Shown: positions 1-9,995, numbered from the stretch's first letter. The stretch: DNA of 64,000 bases from Bacillota bacterium (GCA_023421115.1 JAEZUI010000158.1:1-64000), one strand, 5' to 3'. Notes: generated by a model from the sequence alone, not told the origin. A program made the numbers and translations.

Positions 1-2
1 CC

Positions 3-57
3 GCGTCTATGCGACATCCTGTCGCGAGACGCTAAAAATGCCATCCGTGGCATTTTT
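3..57. repeat. Two adjacent strong hairpins at the left edge
   Basis: The first hairpin has an outer stem gcgtct/agacgc (3-8 with 27-32) and an inner stem gcgaca/tgtcgc (11-16 with 20-25). The second is aaaaatgcca-tccg-tggcattttt (34-57) and ends in a T run on either strand. It can act as a bidirectional intrinsic terminator downstream of the minus-strand Tad operon that ends at 157. The rest of 58-156 shows no gene. Confidence 0.6.
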
Positions 58-156
58 GCTTCAAATTATCAAGCTTTCGGCAACAGATTCTAATGCTCAG
101 GTCAAGTAATTGCGTCACTTGACACTAAAACAGGTTTGAAACGTAATTTGAAATGG

Positions 157-924
157 CTAAAATGTTTTTACTAGGACTACGGAAATGTTATCTTGTTCCA
201 TTCTTGATTTGTTTAGTTCTATAAGATATTTTGCCTTATCTTTCATTACATCTTCATTTATCAAGTTTGTACTGTTAAGATTCTCGTATAGTTCCTCTTC
301 GGATATAACATGCCTGAAGCCATCGGAGCAAAGTATATAGACAGTATTATGTTCGGCCTTTCCATGTAGAAACTGTGGTTCTATAGAGGGGGATGCTCCT
401 ACGCACTGCAATAAAATGTTTTTTCTTGGGTCGTTTTTTGCCTGTTCCTTTGTTATATTTCCGGCTCTGATATCCCTTTCAACTAGAGTATGATCGCTTG
501 TGAGTTGATGTATCCCATCCTTTATTTCATAAATTCTAGAGTCGCCTACATGAACTCCGTAATAGCTTCCTTCATAAATAAGCAAAACCGTCAAAGTAGT
601 ACCAAGCATGATACCTTTCTTAGCACCGTATTCTGCCAAGTATTGATTTTGCTTTAAAATGATTTTAGCCCATTGCTCCTTGATTTCATTAAAATCAATT
701 CCGTTTTTAATAAGCACCGGAAGTATATTATCAGCCCATCTACAGAAGTTATTTAAGACAGAAAGGCTTGCCACCTCTCCCTCTGACAGTCCACCCATTC
801 CATCACATACAATTGAAAAGGAAGCTTTTTGGTTGTCCTCTTGTATAACTTTTGTACATATTGAATCCTGATTTATACTTCTAGATATTCCAATATCCGA
901 TAAAGAAACCGATAAAAAATTCAT
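157..924 (-). CDS. PP2C-family protein Ser/Thr phosphatase
   Basis: A cytosolic metal-dependent phosphatase of 255 residues with no membrane segment, which is the usual size of a bacterial PP2C catalytic domain. The expected motifs are in order: NQDS near 18-21, the metal-binding DGMGG at 41-45, GTT at 108-110, GDSR at 127-130, CSDG at 199-202 and QDNISVV at 244-250. All core metal ligands appear intact. It is the last gene of the Tad operon and lies 18 bp after the FHA gene. Its likely role (inference) is to reverse phosphorylation by the PknB-like kinase at 15258-17357, so that FHA proteins in the locus lose their phospho-threonine ligands. Confidence 0.93.
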   Translation of the reverse strand: MNFLSVSLSDIGISRSINQDSICTKVIQEDNQKASFSIVCDGMGGLSEGEVASLSVLNNFCRWADNILPVLIKNGIDFNEIKEQWAKIILKQNQYLAEYGAKKGIMLGTTLTVLLIYEGSYYGVHVGDSRIYEIKDGIHQLTSDHTLVERDIRAGNITKEQAKNDPRKNILLQCVGASPSIEPQFLHGKAEHNTVYILCSDGFRHVISEEELYENLNSTNLINEDVMKDKAKYLIELNKSRMEQDNISVVLVKTF

Positions 925-942
925 CCGCCATACCTACCATAA

Positions 943-2418
943 TTAATAAATTCGAAACTCAAAAACTTCATTTGCAAGCACTATTTCATCTTCATGCTTT
1001 ATCTTTATTTCCTGATTGCTTGTTATTCTAGTCTTGTTTACGAAAGTGCCGTTTGTAGAATTATTATCACGAATAAAATACTCATTGTTTCGCGAAATAA
1101 TATCCGCATGGCTCCTACTGACAGCAGGATTAGTACACAGATAATCAACATATTTAGGTTCTTGACCTAGCTTAAACATTTCCTTATTAATTTCTATTTT
1201 CTCTTGAGTTTTTTTCCTTATCAAATATGGATAAGTGTATACATTGTTTTGAACCTTATTACTTTGATCGTTTGATGTAGCCTGAGAACTTAGTACTGTT
1301 GTTTTTTCAAATATATTCTCTTCAATCGGTATTAAATCAGGATAAACTTCTTCATTTTTTTGAAGAGAATTTATATTAACTTGATTATTTACAAATTCAT
1401 TAGGTCTATTGCTTCCTGTATTATTGGCCTCAATAGGTTTATTATTACTTTTATTTTCAACGCCAGCCTGCTTCTTCTCTATAACTTCACTGCTTTTTTC
1501 TTTCTTGCCGAAGATAGATGATAAGAAGTTTCCCTTTTTAGCCTTTTGATTATCCTGCTTTTCCTGTGAATTTTCGTTAATTGGCTGAGCCGTCATACCG
1601 GGTATTTCAAAACCCATATTCGAGGAAGGTTTTTGCGCTTTAAGCATAGGTTTTTCCTTTTTATCCGCTACAGGCTTTTGAGGTTTATTCTGACCTCCTG
1701 TAGCTTCAACTCTAGAAACAGTATTAACAGGCTTTTGCTTTATCTCCGTTGGCATTGAAGGTCTAGAAGCCTCCGGTACTTCTATCGGCGCTTCTATCGG
1801 TTCTTGCTTGACTACATTCATTGTATTTGATATGTTACTTTTATTTCCAGAATCAAAGACCATTATTCCTTCTAATAATCTTTTAAATTCTGCTATTGAA
1901 AAGGTAGCACTATTGTTCAGGAAATTTATTATCTGCGCTACATAATCACAGTCCTCCGATTGGTCAAACTGCACACTGTACATTATGCTTTTGGTAAAAT
2001 CCCTCATTGAAACAATATCCGGTTTTCTATCGGATAATGGCAGGCATACCATGAAAGCAGAATAATTAGATACATCCACGTATATCAATTCAGGGTCAAA
2101 AACAAATCTATCTACATTAATGAGATAGTCTTCACATTCAAGAATTGCGCCTGCAATGCTTTGAAGCACACCTACAAGCCTTTTTTTAGTTACACTCCCT
2201 GAAAAATAATTCTTTAGTGTAACCTTAGATGTTATATTGTATTTAAAGCATCTTTTTGTATCCACTTGGGAATAAGCATAGGGAATCAACCCATCAATCT
2301 TATTGTTGAGAAGCATTCCTGAAGTTATGGTGTCAACAACATCCTCATCCTTCAAATTGTATACCAAAAAACTGATTGTACCCTGATTTTCATAGGTAAA
2401 CCCACTGTCTAGTGCCAT
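943..2418 (-). CDS. FHA-domain protein with DUF6382-like N-terminus
   Basis: A 491-residue protein with no signal peptide. The first ~180 residues form a conserved-looking domain that I believe matches DUF6382. Residues ~190-400 are a low-complexity linker rich in Pro, Lys, Asn and Gln. Residues ~405-491 are a forkhead-associated domain, with the signature NPAVSRSH followed by NSTNGTFVN; this fold binds phospho-threonine peptides. It lies between a WG-repeat protein and the PP2C phosphatase, with 14-18 bp gaps, so the three are co-transcribed with the Tad genes. It is probably a cytosolic phospho-reader for the pilus machinery. The DUF assignment is from memory of the family and is less certain than the FHA call. 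Confidence 0.88.
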   Translation of the reverse strand: MALDSGFTYENQGTISFLVYNLKDEDVVDTITSGMLLNNKIDGLIPYAYSQVDTKRCFKYNITSKVTLKNYFSGSVTKKRLVGVLQSIAGAILECEDYLINVDRFVFDPELIYVDVSNYSAFMVCLPLSDRKPDIVSMRDFTKSIMYSVQFDQSEDCDYVAQIINFLNNSATFSIAEFKRLLEGIMVFDSGNKSNISNTMNVVKQEPIEAPIEVPEASRPSMPTEIKQKPVNTVSRVEATGGQNKPQKPVADKKEKPMLKAQKPSSNMGFEIPGMTAQPINENSQEKQDNQKAKKGNFLSSIFGKKEKSSEVIEKKQAGVENKSNNKPIEANNTGSNRPNEFVNNQVNINSLQKNEEVYPDLIPIEENIFEKTTVLSSQATSNDQSNKVQNNVYTYPYLIRKKTQEKIEINKEMFKLGQEPKYVDYLCTNPAVSRSHADIISRNNEYFIRDNNSTNGTFVNKTRITSNQEIKIKHEDEIVLANEVFEFRIY

Positions 2419-2432
2419 AATGACCTCCTATA

Positions 2433-3728
2433 TCAATTCACATATTCACACAATTTAATAACTACCCATTTCTCATTTGATTTGACACATGCTGTGCCCT
2501 TATTTGTAAAGTTTATTGCATCTTCGTATTTTGCTGGGATTACAAGTTCATTATTTATAGTTATATATCCCCAAACATTCTCAATCTTTACAGGTGCCAA
2601 ACCGTTAGAAAAAGCTTTAGCATCGTCATACCTAGGTTCAATAATCAATGTACCTGTATTGTCCACAAAGCCCCACAGATTGCCAATCTTAACTGCTGTA
2701 GGTTCTACAGCTGCAAAGGTAACTACATCGTCAAACGCCTTATCGGAAATCTTTGTTCCCGCTCCGTCAATCATATAATATTTACCGTTTTCTTTTACAA
2801 AAACCACACCGTTCCTATAACAATTACCCTTTTCGTCTAATTTTATGTCCTCATAAACAAATCCTGTTGTCTCTTGACCTGCATCATTAACAAGTGCCCA
2901 CTTATCACCTTTTTTCACTGCTGCAATACTATTGCTGAAATTCGCAGCAAAATCATAATCGCCAAACTTCTTTTTAAAACTTTTGTCTACATAAAAGTAT
3001 TTACCATTCTGTGAAGCAGCTGCAACTGTTCTAAGTGTACCAAGATAATCAAAACTATCTTCCAAAACTAATTCTTTATCTCCGTTTGTGTCTATATAAA
3101 ACATTTCCTTATCAGTCTTTACCAATGCATATTTTGATGTAAATATTTCGGCATCCTCATATGCAGCGCTTATTTTTACCTTTGCTGTATCATCACTAAT
3201 ATAACCCCATTTATCTTTAATTTTAACAGGACACAAACCCTCGTTAAAAACTTTGACATCACTATAAGTATTTATTTTTGTTATATATGTATATTTTATT
3301 TCATTTTCAACTTTATTTAAAGTTTCTGAAGAAACTTTTCTTCTTTTAGCCGCTCTTATTAAATCATAACACTTCACATACTCTGATTTTCTTACATAAT
3401 ACTCTGTAAGAACTTCGTAGGGCTTTTGGTTTTTAGGAAAAGTCTTTGTAATTTTCTCGCAATAATTAACAAAAGCTCTTTCATCACCCGATTTGAGATA
3501 AATATCGGCAATTTCAAGATGAAGATCAATGTCATCACTCTTAATACTCAATGCCTCTTTATAATTTGCTAAAGCTTTTTTATAAATGCCCTTTTCGGCG
3601 TTTTCCCTTGCTAGTGCAATACTGTTATTGTACTCCACAGGCAATGTGGTTGCTTTTTGATAAACCATATACCATGCAGCTGCAAAAAGAGCTACCACAA
3701 CAATTACAGCCAATACTTTGTTGCTCAT
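2433..3728 (-). CDS. Membrane-anchored TPR and WG-repeat protein
   Basis: A 431-residue protein with an N-terminal membrane anchor at residues ~5-23. A TPR-like helical stretch follows (~30-130), containing a canonical YKKALANYKEALS-type motif. From ~155 to the end are about seven WG repeats, for example DKWGYI, NLWGFVDNTG and NVWGYI, each close to 40 residues. WG repeats form beta-rich binding surfaces on exported proteins. With the anchor at the N-terminus and no other membrane segment, the repeats probably face outwards. The gene is 14 bp upstream of the FHA gene and 26 bp after the prepilin peptidase. No enzymatic motif is seen; a scaffold or sensor role is inference. Confidence 0.85.
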   Translation of the reverse strand: MSNKVLAVIVVVALFAAAWYMVYQKATTLPVEYNNSIALARENAEKGIYKKALANYKEALSIKSDDIDLHLEIADIYLKSGDERAFVNYCEKITKTFPKNQKPYEVLTEYYVRKSEYVKCYDLIRAAKRRKVSSETLNKVENEIKYTYITKINTYSDVKVFNEGLCPVKIKDKWGYISDDTAKVKISAAYEDAEIFTSKYALVKTDKEMFYIDTNGDKELVLEDSFDYLGTLRTVAAASQNGKYFYVDKSFKKKFGDYDFAANFSNSIAAVKKGDKWALVNDAGQETTGFVYEDIKLDEKGNCYRNGVVFVKENGKYYMIDGAGTKISDKAFDDVVTFAAVEPTAVKIGNLWGFVDNTGTLIIEPRYDDAKAFSNGLAPVKIENVWGYITINNELVIPAKYEDAINFTNKGTACVKSNEKWVVIKLCEYVN

Positions 3729-3754
3729 CTGAACACCTCAATAAAATATTATTT

Positions 3755-4423
3755 TTAGTAACTTCCTAGCAGTATAACCAAAAAAGTTCCTGCAAGCACA
3801 AACGGAGCTAAAGGCAGTGTGTCTTTCCTGCCTTTCTTTCTAAAAATCAACAGAATAATCGACGCAATAAAACATATAAATAAACTAAAAAGCATTGATG
3901 CCAATGTCCCCGTATAACCGCAATAAAAGCCTATTACACCGTACATTTTGACATCTCCCATGCCAATACTGTTCTTCGCAATTATGGCACCTAATAGAAA
4001 AACTCCGCCTCCTAAAAGAACACCTTTTAAGTCTGAAACGAAAATATCAAGTATTTCTCTATTCTTTGTAAACATTTCAACTATATAAAATATAATACGC
4101 CCAAATAAACCAGCTAACAAGAGTTTATTTGGAATTGTTTTGCTTTTAAAATCAATATACGCCACCGGCGCAAGTAATAATACCAATGTAGTAAGCTTTG
4201 CCGCTTTAACATAGTCAGCAAAATAATTATACTGCGAACCAAAGGACACAATCCCTGCAATAAATACAACAACCAAAAACACTATGTACAAAGGCTGTAA
4301 AGGTAAAAAAGCGGAAAGCCTGTCCTTAAATGTTTCTTTACTAAAGATTAAATCCTTTTGTAAATAACAGTTCACCAACACTAATAATATTAAAGTCAAC
4401 GGTAGTGCAATTAATATCCACAT
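3755..4423 (-). CDS. tadV: A24-family prepilin peptidase (TadV/CpaA type)
   Basis: A polytopic membrane aspartyl protease of 222 residues that removes the leader from Flp-type and TadE-type prepilins. Both catalytic aspartates are visible: D91 in YIDFKSKTIPN and D157 in the GMGD motif at 154-157. The cysteine-rich methylase domain of PilD is absent, as is typical for TadV/CpaA. Likely substrates in the same operon are the Flp pilin at 10719-10934 and the TadE-like proteins at 4462-5247 and 9996-10688. The second Tad-like cluster (48-57 kb) has no prepilin peptidase, so this enzyme may serve it too, although that cluster's small proteins lack a clear cleavage site. Confidence 0.92.
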   Translation of the reverse strand: MWILIALPLTLILLVLVNCYLQKDLIFSKETFKDRLSAFLPLQPLYIVFLVVVFIAGIVSFGSQYNYFADYVKAAKLTTLVLLLAPVAYIDFKSKTIPNKLLLAGLFGRIIFYIVEMFTKNREILDIFVSDLKGVLLGGGVFLLGAIIAKNSIGMGDVKMYGVIGFYCGYTGTLASMLFSLFICFIASIILLIFRKKGRKDTLPLAPFVLAGTFLVILLGSY

Positions 4424-4461
4424 TAATTTTTTCTCCTCAAAATTTCCATATTAATATAATA

Positions 4462-5247
4462 TCACTTTTCGCTTTTTTCTCCAAGAAGCCAACCTTTTGT
4501 TGATGCTGTTTGGCAAAAAACAAATTCATTTTCTATAGGAAACAGTTGGATTACTTTCACCTTATATACAGCAACAAATTCAATTTTATTTTCCCCTCCA
4601 GGAAATAATTTTGAGTTTGAGAAATCAATACCGTCCAACCCTCCCTCAACGCCAAGAGATTCCAAATAAGCATCAGGATCATTATAAATATCCTCAGTAA
4701 AGTGTTTTTTACAAAGTGTTTTGGCAATAGGTGGAGCAAGAAACCTTGAAACAGTTTCATCAATTGCTTCCGATATAAAGATCTTTCCAATTCCCAGTAT
4801 CATCTTTCCAGGGTCACTGCATATTTCTCCAATTTGCTGCTCAAGAGTTTCAACACTAGCTGTTCCTGCTTTTACTTCAGCCATTATTGTATCCCATGAG
4901 GACAAAACATCTCCAGTGTTTTCTATGTTTGTATTAGCACCAGTTTCTGCAATGTTTTGAATAGAATTATACAGCTCATTTGTATTAGAGACAACACTAT
5001 TTATGGATTCCTCTGTTTCACTAGCTGAAGCACCTAAAGCGCTATGCGCCGCATGTAATCCCGACAAACCATAAAAATAGCTATACTGGGATACTTCCTT
5101 TGCTGCCGCATTAATTGCGACAGCCACCTTTGCCTGTATACGGCAAACATTGATCAGAGAGAGTATTGTGATTATAAAAAACATAAATACCGTCAATGAT
5201 ATAGTTGCCTCTACCGTTATTGATCCCCTTTGATTATTCCACCTCAT
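4462..5247 (-). CDS. TadE-like minor pseudopilin
   Basis: A 261-residue protein whose N-terminus carries a type IVb prepilin signature: a short basic leader, G8, then S9, with Glu at position +5 (E13), then a hydrophobic helix to ~residue 35. The remaining ~220 residues are predicted to be extracytoplasmic and include a helical, Ala/Thr-rich stretch. TadE-like proteins are processed by the prepilin peptidase and are needed for Flp pilus assembly. The gene sits just upstream of that peptidase. It is separated from the giant TadG-like gene by a lipoprotein gene and its partial copy, which look inserted into an older operon. Confidence 0.82.
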   Translation of the reverse strand: MRWNNQRGSITVEATISLTVFMFFIITILSLINVCRIQAKVAVAINAAAKEVSQYSYFYGLSGLHAAHSALGASASETEESINSVVSNTNELYNSIQNIAETGANTNIENTGDVLSSWDTIMAEVKAGTASVETLEQQIGEICSDPGKMILGIGKIFISEAIDETVSRFLAPPIAKTLCKKHFTEDIYNDPDAYLESLGVEGGLDGIDFSNSKLFPGGENKIEFVAVYKVKVIQLFPIENEFVFCQTASTKGWLLGEKSEK

Positions 5248-5272
5248 CTTATTTTCCTCTTTTCCTTCACAC

Positions 5273-5397
5273 TTATTTACCGTCTCTTAAGGTTTTTATC
5301 ATATCATCTACAGTCTTTGTAACTGTATCTTTGTATTCCTGTTCCTGTCCATTGCTACTTACTACTCCTATTAGATACAAAGGAGTAGCTATTTTTT
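5273..5397 (-). pseudogene. Partial duplicate of the 3' end of the neighbouring lipoprotein gene
   Basis: The minus strand encodes about 41 residues ending with the same tail as the lipoprotein at 5544-6236: VVSSNGQEQ, YKDTVTKTVDDMIKTLRDG, then a stop. Identity is near-perfect over about 100 bases and breaks down near 5395. No start codon or 5' half is present, so this is a truncated copy, probably left by a tandem duplication followed by deletion. Between 5400 and 5540 there is an imperfect 15-bp inverted repeat (5417-5431 with 5445-5459) and otherwise AT-rich sequence with no gene. Confidence 0.85.
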
Positions 5398-5543
5398 TTA
5401 TACTTTCACTGATTCTAATCAAAACTTTTCAATCATTGTTCGCATGAAAAGCTTTGATTATTTGATCAGTTCAAATATAGGTTTAGTATTATAACTTATA
5501 CTAAATACTTAGTTATTCTATAAACTATTAATAACCTTCATTA

Positions 5544-6236
5544 TTATTGTGCTATTGCTCCATCCCTCAAGGTTTTTATCATATCATCTACAGTCTTTGT
5601 AACTGTATCCTTATATTTCTGTTCCTGTCCATTACTACTTACTACACCCATTAAATACATTGGTTCATCTTTAAAAAACAAGGAGTAGCCTACTATATAT
5701 TTGTCTGAAACACTACCATCGGCTGAATCAGAATCAAAATGTCCTTCAAATCTATTTGTTTCCATACCGTTTATTGTTACTTTCTTCTCCGATGTTATAA
5801 CTACATCCCTTATTTCTCCGTAAGCTTTTCTACTTGATAAAATAATATATGTTTTTAAATTTGGTACAATATCTTCTACTGTTTTTATAGCTTCTCTATC
5901 AGCTTGATCCCAACCATCATTATAATTTCCCATAATTATGCAATACTGACCATCTGCATTCCATACTTGAGATGCCGCATCAAAAAAGCTTATTAAGTTA
6001 GGCCCATCAATAGTTGCCTTATACTCAGGTTCACGATATGTATTTGTCAAATAATCAAATTTCTCGTAATTCTTCTTTCCATTATTTTTGTTTTCATTCT
6101 CTTTTTGAGTTGTACTATTATTTTCTGCGGGTTGTTCTGTATGTATAGGATTTGTTGGTTCATTTTTCTTTTCCACACACCCTGTCATTGATAGCACCAT
6201 TCCTAATAATAATGCTATACATATGCTTTTTTTCAC
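5544..6236 (-). CDS. Putative lipoprotein of unknown function
   Basis: A 230-residue exported protein. The N-terminus is a lipoprotein signal (MKKSICIALLLGMVLSMTGC) with a clear lipobox and the acylated Cys at residue 20. A polar Asn/Glu/Lys-rich linker to ~residue 55 is followed by a ~170-residue globular domain. I recognise no catalytic motif. Its 3' end has a truncated duplicate just downstream (5273-5397). Its position inside the Tad operon, between two pseudopilin genes, suggests either a pilus accessory lipoprotein or a recent insertion; the duplication scar favours a recent arrival. Confidence 0.75.
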   Translation of the reverse strand: MKKSICIALLLGMVLSMTGCVEKKNEPTNPIHTEQPAENNSTTQKENENKNNGKKNYEKFDYLTNTYREPEYKATIDGPNLISFFDAASQVWNADGQYCIIMGNYNDGWDQADREAIKTVEDIVPNLKTYIILSSRKAYGEIRDVVITSEKKVTINGMETNRFEGHFDSDSADGSVSDKYIVGYSLFFKDEPMYLMGVVSSNGQEQKYKDTVTKTVDDMIKTLRDGAIAQ

Positions 6237-6269
6237 ATTAATCCTCTCCCTTTATGATATATTTATAAA

Positions 6270-9200
6270 CTAATAACCTCTAATACCACTGTATTCAAAC
6301 TTATACCAACGAGTGTCCGTTTGATCGTTTTTTATTGTTTCTGCAATTAATGGAATGGTTATTAATAACGGTTTAACCTCTATTTCTGCACTAATTCTTG
6401 CATAGGTATAAGCTTTAGACATCAAAAATCCTTCACCTACAGGATGACCTAACTTCTGTGCTGTATTAACTTGTATTACATCTGCCATCCTTTTGATTAC
6501 ACCATCACCATTACTGACATTAGTACCTATAAACAAAAACAATTTTAAGTAATCACTGTATTTAAAACTAAATATTGATGATGCTGGATTTCCAGCATCT
6601 ATTCCTGCTAAACCTCCACCACTTGAATTACCAAACTTTCCAAAAGCATTATCAATGTTTTCTTTTAATTTTGTCTGTCCTTCACTAATAGAATCTTTAA
6701 TATTACTAATTGCTTCATCCTTATATTTATTAAAAAGATTCCCTCCAGTAGTTGTAATTTTAGTAGCTATTCTTCTAGAAATAGTAGATGTTAAATCTTG
6801 CAAATTTAATTGCATCTGTTCAAGTGAATTATTAGCTTTATTTTGCATTTCACTAATCAAATCATTGACATAATTGCTTTCGTTAAGAATGTAATCCTTA
6901 GCAATTTGTTTAGCTTCTTTTAATTCCGGAGTAGTTTCAGCTGCAACATATTGATTTAAACTTGCTTCAAGTCTAGCTTTTACCTCATCTACTTTTGATA
7001 TAGCATCTTCACCTGCTGCATTTGCCATCTCCACTGCTTGACGACACGCTTCTGATGCTTGTATAACAACTCCACCAATAGCATCATCCAAAATCGCTGT
7101 AAACGCACTCTCTAAACTTGCTCCTAGATTATTTATTTCATCTGTAGCAAGATTTGTCAATTCCTCATCGGTTTTATCCAATAAACCTTGTACATAATTT
7201 GCGGTCTTATCAATTGCTGCATTTGTTGCATCCTTAGCTAGATTAACTGCTTCATTTACTGCAGCATCAGCAATTTCATTTACAATACTTGAAGGTTTCA
7301 TAACCCATGATTCCTTATTTTTGTAAATAGGTATTGGCATTCCTTCACGTAATCGTAACAAGTCATATGCTGTTTCAGCCAGTGCTATGGCTATTTGGAT
7401 AACTGCTTGAATTAAAGGTACAGGTATTACACCTAAAGTTGCCGCTGAAATTGGTGTTGCAATTGACAGCGAAGTAGTACGTATCTCTGCATCAGTAAAA
7501 GCAAATATTGAGTTTAACACGAATCTAATGCCAAATATAGAAGCGTAGGCAGCACCGACATTAGAGCTAGCATCTTCCAATCCAAAAATAATATACTCAA
7601 CTTCTGCACCATAGGCAGCATTTTTTTCAGCATTTATTGGTTCTGTAGTCAATGTAATTGCTTTTGCCTTTTCAGCCTCCGTAAGAGGATTTGAATTTAA
7701 TCCAATCATCTTTGATAGGCTATCTTTTGCATCTAGACTCGACATATTGTATCTTATTTCATTCTCAAAGGTATCATAGGAAAACATTTTCAAACCATAT
7801 TCTGTAACATATAAATTATCTCTAAGACCAATACTAAAATCAGCAATAATGCTACTAAAGTTACCAAACATATTTGAAATAAAACTACCATTGTCTTCTA
7901 ACGCCTTTTTTGAGCCATCATTTTCTAAACTGTCTGAATCACCATTTTGACCTATACTTATATTCCCGGAATCAGGTGTCAATTCTTCTCCCGACGGAAG
8001 GTTCAAATCTTCCGTACTAAACGAAAAGTTTGTTGAAGAATTACCTGTTGCTGCAGCTTCAACATCCTTTTTTGCATTATCGGCAATTTTATTGGTAGCA
8101 TCATTAAAGTCTTCTTTCTTGTCTTCATCTTCCTCTGCATTGTAAAATTTATCATATAAATACTCAAAAAACTTTGGCGGTGTTTCTCTAAAGTTAATAT
8201 TCTCTCTGCCTATTCCGTTAAATCCGCCAACAGTATAATTTGCATCAAATATTTCTTGCTGAAATTTTTCCAAATTAGTATTAACGATTGACGGTTTATC
8301 TAGGGTTACTCCTGGATGACTCTCTAACTGCCTTGTAGATATAGCTGATCTCAATCCATTTCTGTCCGTAATATCATAAAGCTTCTTACTTCCATATTTA
8401 TATTCTTCTATGTGCGGATATAATTCGTCCAACACATTTTTTATCTGTTCCAATCTACCTTTTAAAGCAGTAATTTCTTCTACATTAAAAAGTTCTGATA
8501 CATTGTCAAACTCTGCCTGCGTATTTGTAGTAAATTCATCCCCCTCAGGACATTTATCTAGAGCAGTACCCCATCTAGCCTTTTTTTCCTCTAGCTCATT
8601 AATTTCATCGACAAGATCGTCTGCATCCCTTATTGCATCCTCAAGGGCATCTATAGCCATAACTAATGCAGTACGTCTATTTTGCAAATCGGATGCAAAA
8701 TTACCTACATCAGTGTTTAATTTTGCTGCTTTATCAGTTAGACTATTACTTCTGCTTGATTTATAAGATTGATAACAAGAGTCAACCTTTTCAAATACTT
8801 TGACGGCCCTATCCATTGCTTGAACATATTCTTCATACTCATCAGCATCATATTTATATTCATACTCAGGATTTTCTTCTCCCCTTAAGTTCATAAGCTT
8901 CCAAAAATTCATATCTAAATTATATATGTAATCACTATATCTACTATCATTGTATTGTCTAACACACTGAGTAGCATAAAGTTTGTCTACACTATTATTA
9001 TATATTGCATCAATTAAGATGATGTTAGTTTCATTAATATGTCTTAAATAACTATTAAAATTATTTATTAAAGCATCTTCATCTAAGGTCCCTGGATCAT
9101 AGTCAGCCTTATTTCCATTTGAAGCATTTGTCACAGTATAACTACCATCACTTCCAGTTATATTGTGTTTAGGCTGCTCTAATTCGGGATTATTTTCATA

Positions 9201-9974
9201 AACATCTTTAATAAGAGTTTTATTAAAATCCTTGTATGTTGCATTTGCATTATTTAGTATACCATCAAGATCTTCTATAAACTTGTTGGTTATCCCCAAT
9301 TCTTTTCCACTTGCATCTTTATTAGTGTCTAAAAACTTCATGATATCTTCAAATAAATCTTTACACTTTTTCATTACATCCGACTGTTGATCGTAATACT
9401 TTGTCTTTCTATCTACAACATCGTTCTTCTTTTCGATATTGTTAAAAGACTTGATAGATTGAATGAAACCTAAGCCCATACTTATGGGTGCTCGGTATTT
9501 CATAAACTCAACTATTTCCCTTTTTAAAACCGAAGGATTGCTAAGTTGGCTGTTTTCTATCTTCTCAGCTTGAAAGTTGGAAAAATTCACTTTCATAAAA
9601 TCACTGAAATCGCCATCCGGTTTATCCTCAAAGAATCTTGACTTTAAAGAGGCCATTATTTCGTCTGTAAAACCCTCAGCTTCACCCTCTGACAATTTGC
9701 TTGCCATAATGGTTTTTTTGAAATATGCCTCTAGATTTGCAGTGAGATCCTCTTCATTCTGAGACATGGCAAAAAGGCCATATACTTCCTTAAGCAAGGA
9801 ATCATAGTTTGTTAATGCCGTGTTTAAAGTCAAATCACCGGCTGACTCTGCCATTGCCTTACCTAACTTAATTCTGCTTGAATCAACCATGATGCTTGAT
9901 ACAGTAAGCATAGGTACAAGAATTATTACCAAAAATATTGAAACTGCACCTTTTGTTTTTGCAAAAAAATTCAT
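6270..9974 (-). CDS. Giant TadG-like (DUF5702-type) membrane-anchored protein
   Basis: A 1234-residue protein with a single N-terminal hydrophobic segment (~10-30) after the short leader MNFFAKTKGAVSIFL, as in TadG-like and DUF5702 proteins of clostridial Tad loci. Most of the remainder is predicted alpha-helical and coiled-coil rich, with many Asn, Glu and Lys residues (for example ~395-520 and ~880-1100). A second hydrophobic stretch lies near 830-870. It follows the TadE gene by 21 bp. TadG-type proteins are thought to anchor or tip the Flp pilus; this one is several times longer than classical TadG. No catalytic motif is seen. Confidence 0.72.
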   Translation of the reverse strand: MNFFAKTKGAVSIFLVIILVPMLTVSSIMVDSSRIKLGKAMAESAGDLTLNTALTNYDSLLKEVYGLFAMSQNEEDLTANLEAYFKKTIMASKLSEGEAEGFTDEIMASLKSRFFEDKPDGDFSDFMKVNFSNFQAEKIENSQLSNPSVLKREIVEFMKYRAPISMGLGFIQSIKSFNNIEKKNDVVDRKTKYYDQQSDVMKKCKDLFEDIMKFLDTNKDASGKELGITNKFIEDLDGILNNANATYKDFNKTLIKDVYENNPELEQPKHNITGSDGSYTVTNASNGNKADYDPGTLDEDALINNFNSYLRHINETNIILIDAIYNNSVDKLYATQCVRQYNDSRYSDYIYNLDMNFWKLMNLRGEENPEYEYKYDADEYEEYVQAMDRAVKVFEKVDSCYQSYKSSRSNSLTDKAAKLNTDVGNFASDLQNRRTALVMAIDALEDAIRDADDLVDEINELEEKKARWGTALDKCPEGDEFTTNTQAEFDNVSELFNVEEITALKGRLEQIKNVLDELYPHIEEYKYGSKKLYDITDRNGLRSAISTRQLESHPGVTLDKPSIVNTNLEKFQQEIFDANYTVGGFNGIGRENINFRETPPKFFEYLYDKFYNAEEDEDKKEDFNDATNKIADNAKKDVEAAATGNSSTNFSFSTEDLNLPSGEELTPDSGNISIGQNGDSDSLENDGSKKALEDNGSFISNMFGNFSSIIADFSIGLRDNLYVTEYGLKMFSYDTFENEIRYNMSSLDAKDSLSKMIGLNSNPLTEAEKAKAITLTTEPINAEKNAAYGAEVEYIIFGLEDASSNVGAAYASIFGIRFVLNSIFAFTDAEIRTTSLSIATPISAATLGVIPVPLIQAVIQIAIALAETAYDLLRLREGMPIPIYKNKESWVMKPSSIVNEIADAAVNEAVNLAKDATNAAIDKTANYVQGLLDKTDEELTNLATDEINNLGASLESAFTAILDDAIGGVVIQASEACRQAVEMANAAGEDAISKVDEVKARLEASLNQYVAAETTPELKEAKQIAKDYILNESNYVNDLISEMQNKANNSLEQMQLNLQDLTSTISRRIATKITTTGGNLFNKYKDEAISNIKDSISEGQTKLKENIDNAFGKFGNSSGGGLAGIDAGNPASSIFSFKYSDYLKLFLFIGTNVSNGDGVIKRMADVIQVNTAQKLGHPVGEGFLMSKAYTYARISAEIEVKPLLITIPLIAETIKNDQTDTRWYKFEYSGIRGY

Positions 9975-9995
9975 AGCCCCCTAATAACCTCCGTA

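Noticed and set aside
4557..4790. 77-codon minus-strand frame inside the TadE-like gene
   Set aside because: It overlaps a coding region with a clear prepilin signature in another frame and has no recognisable domain.
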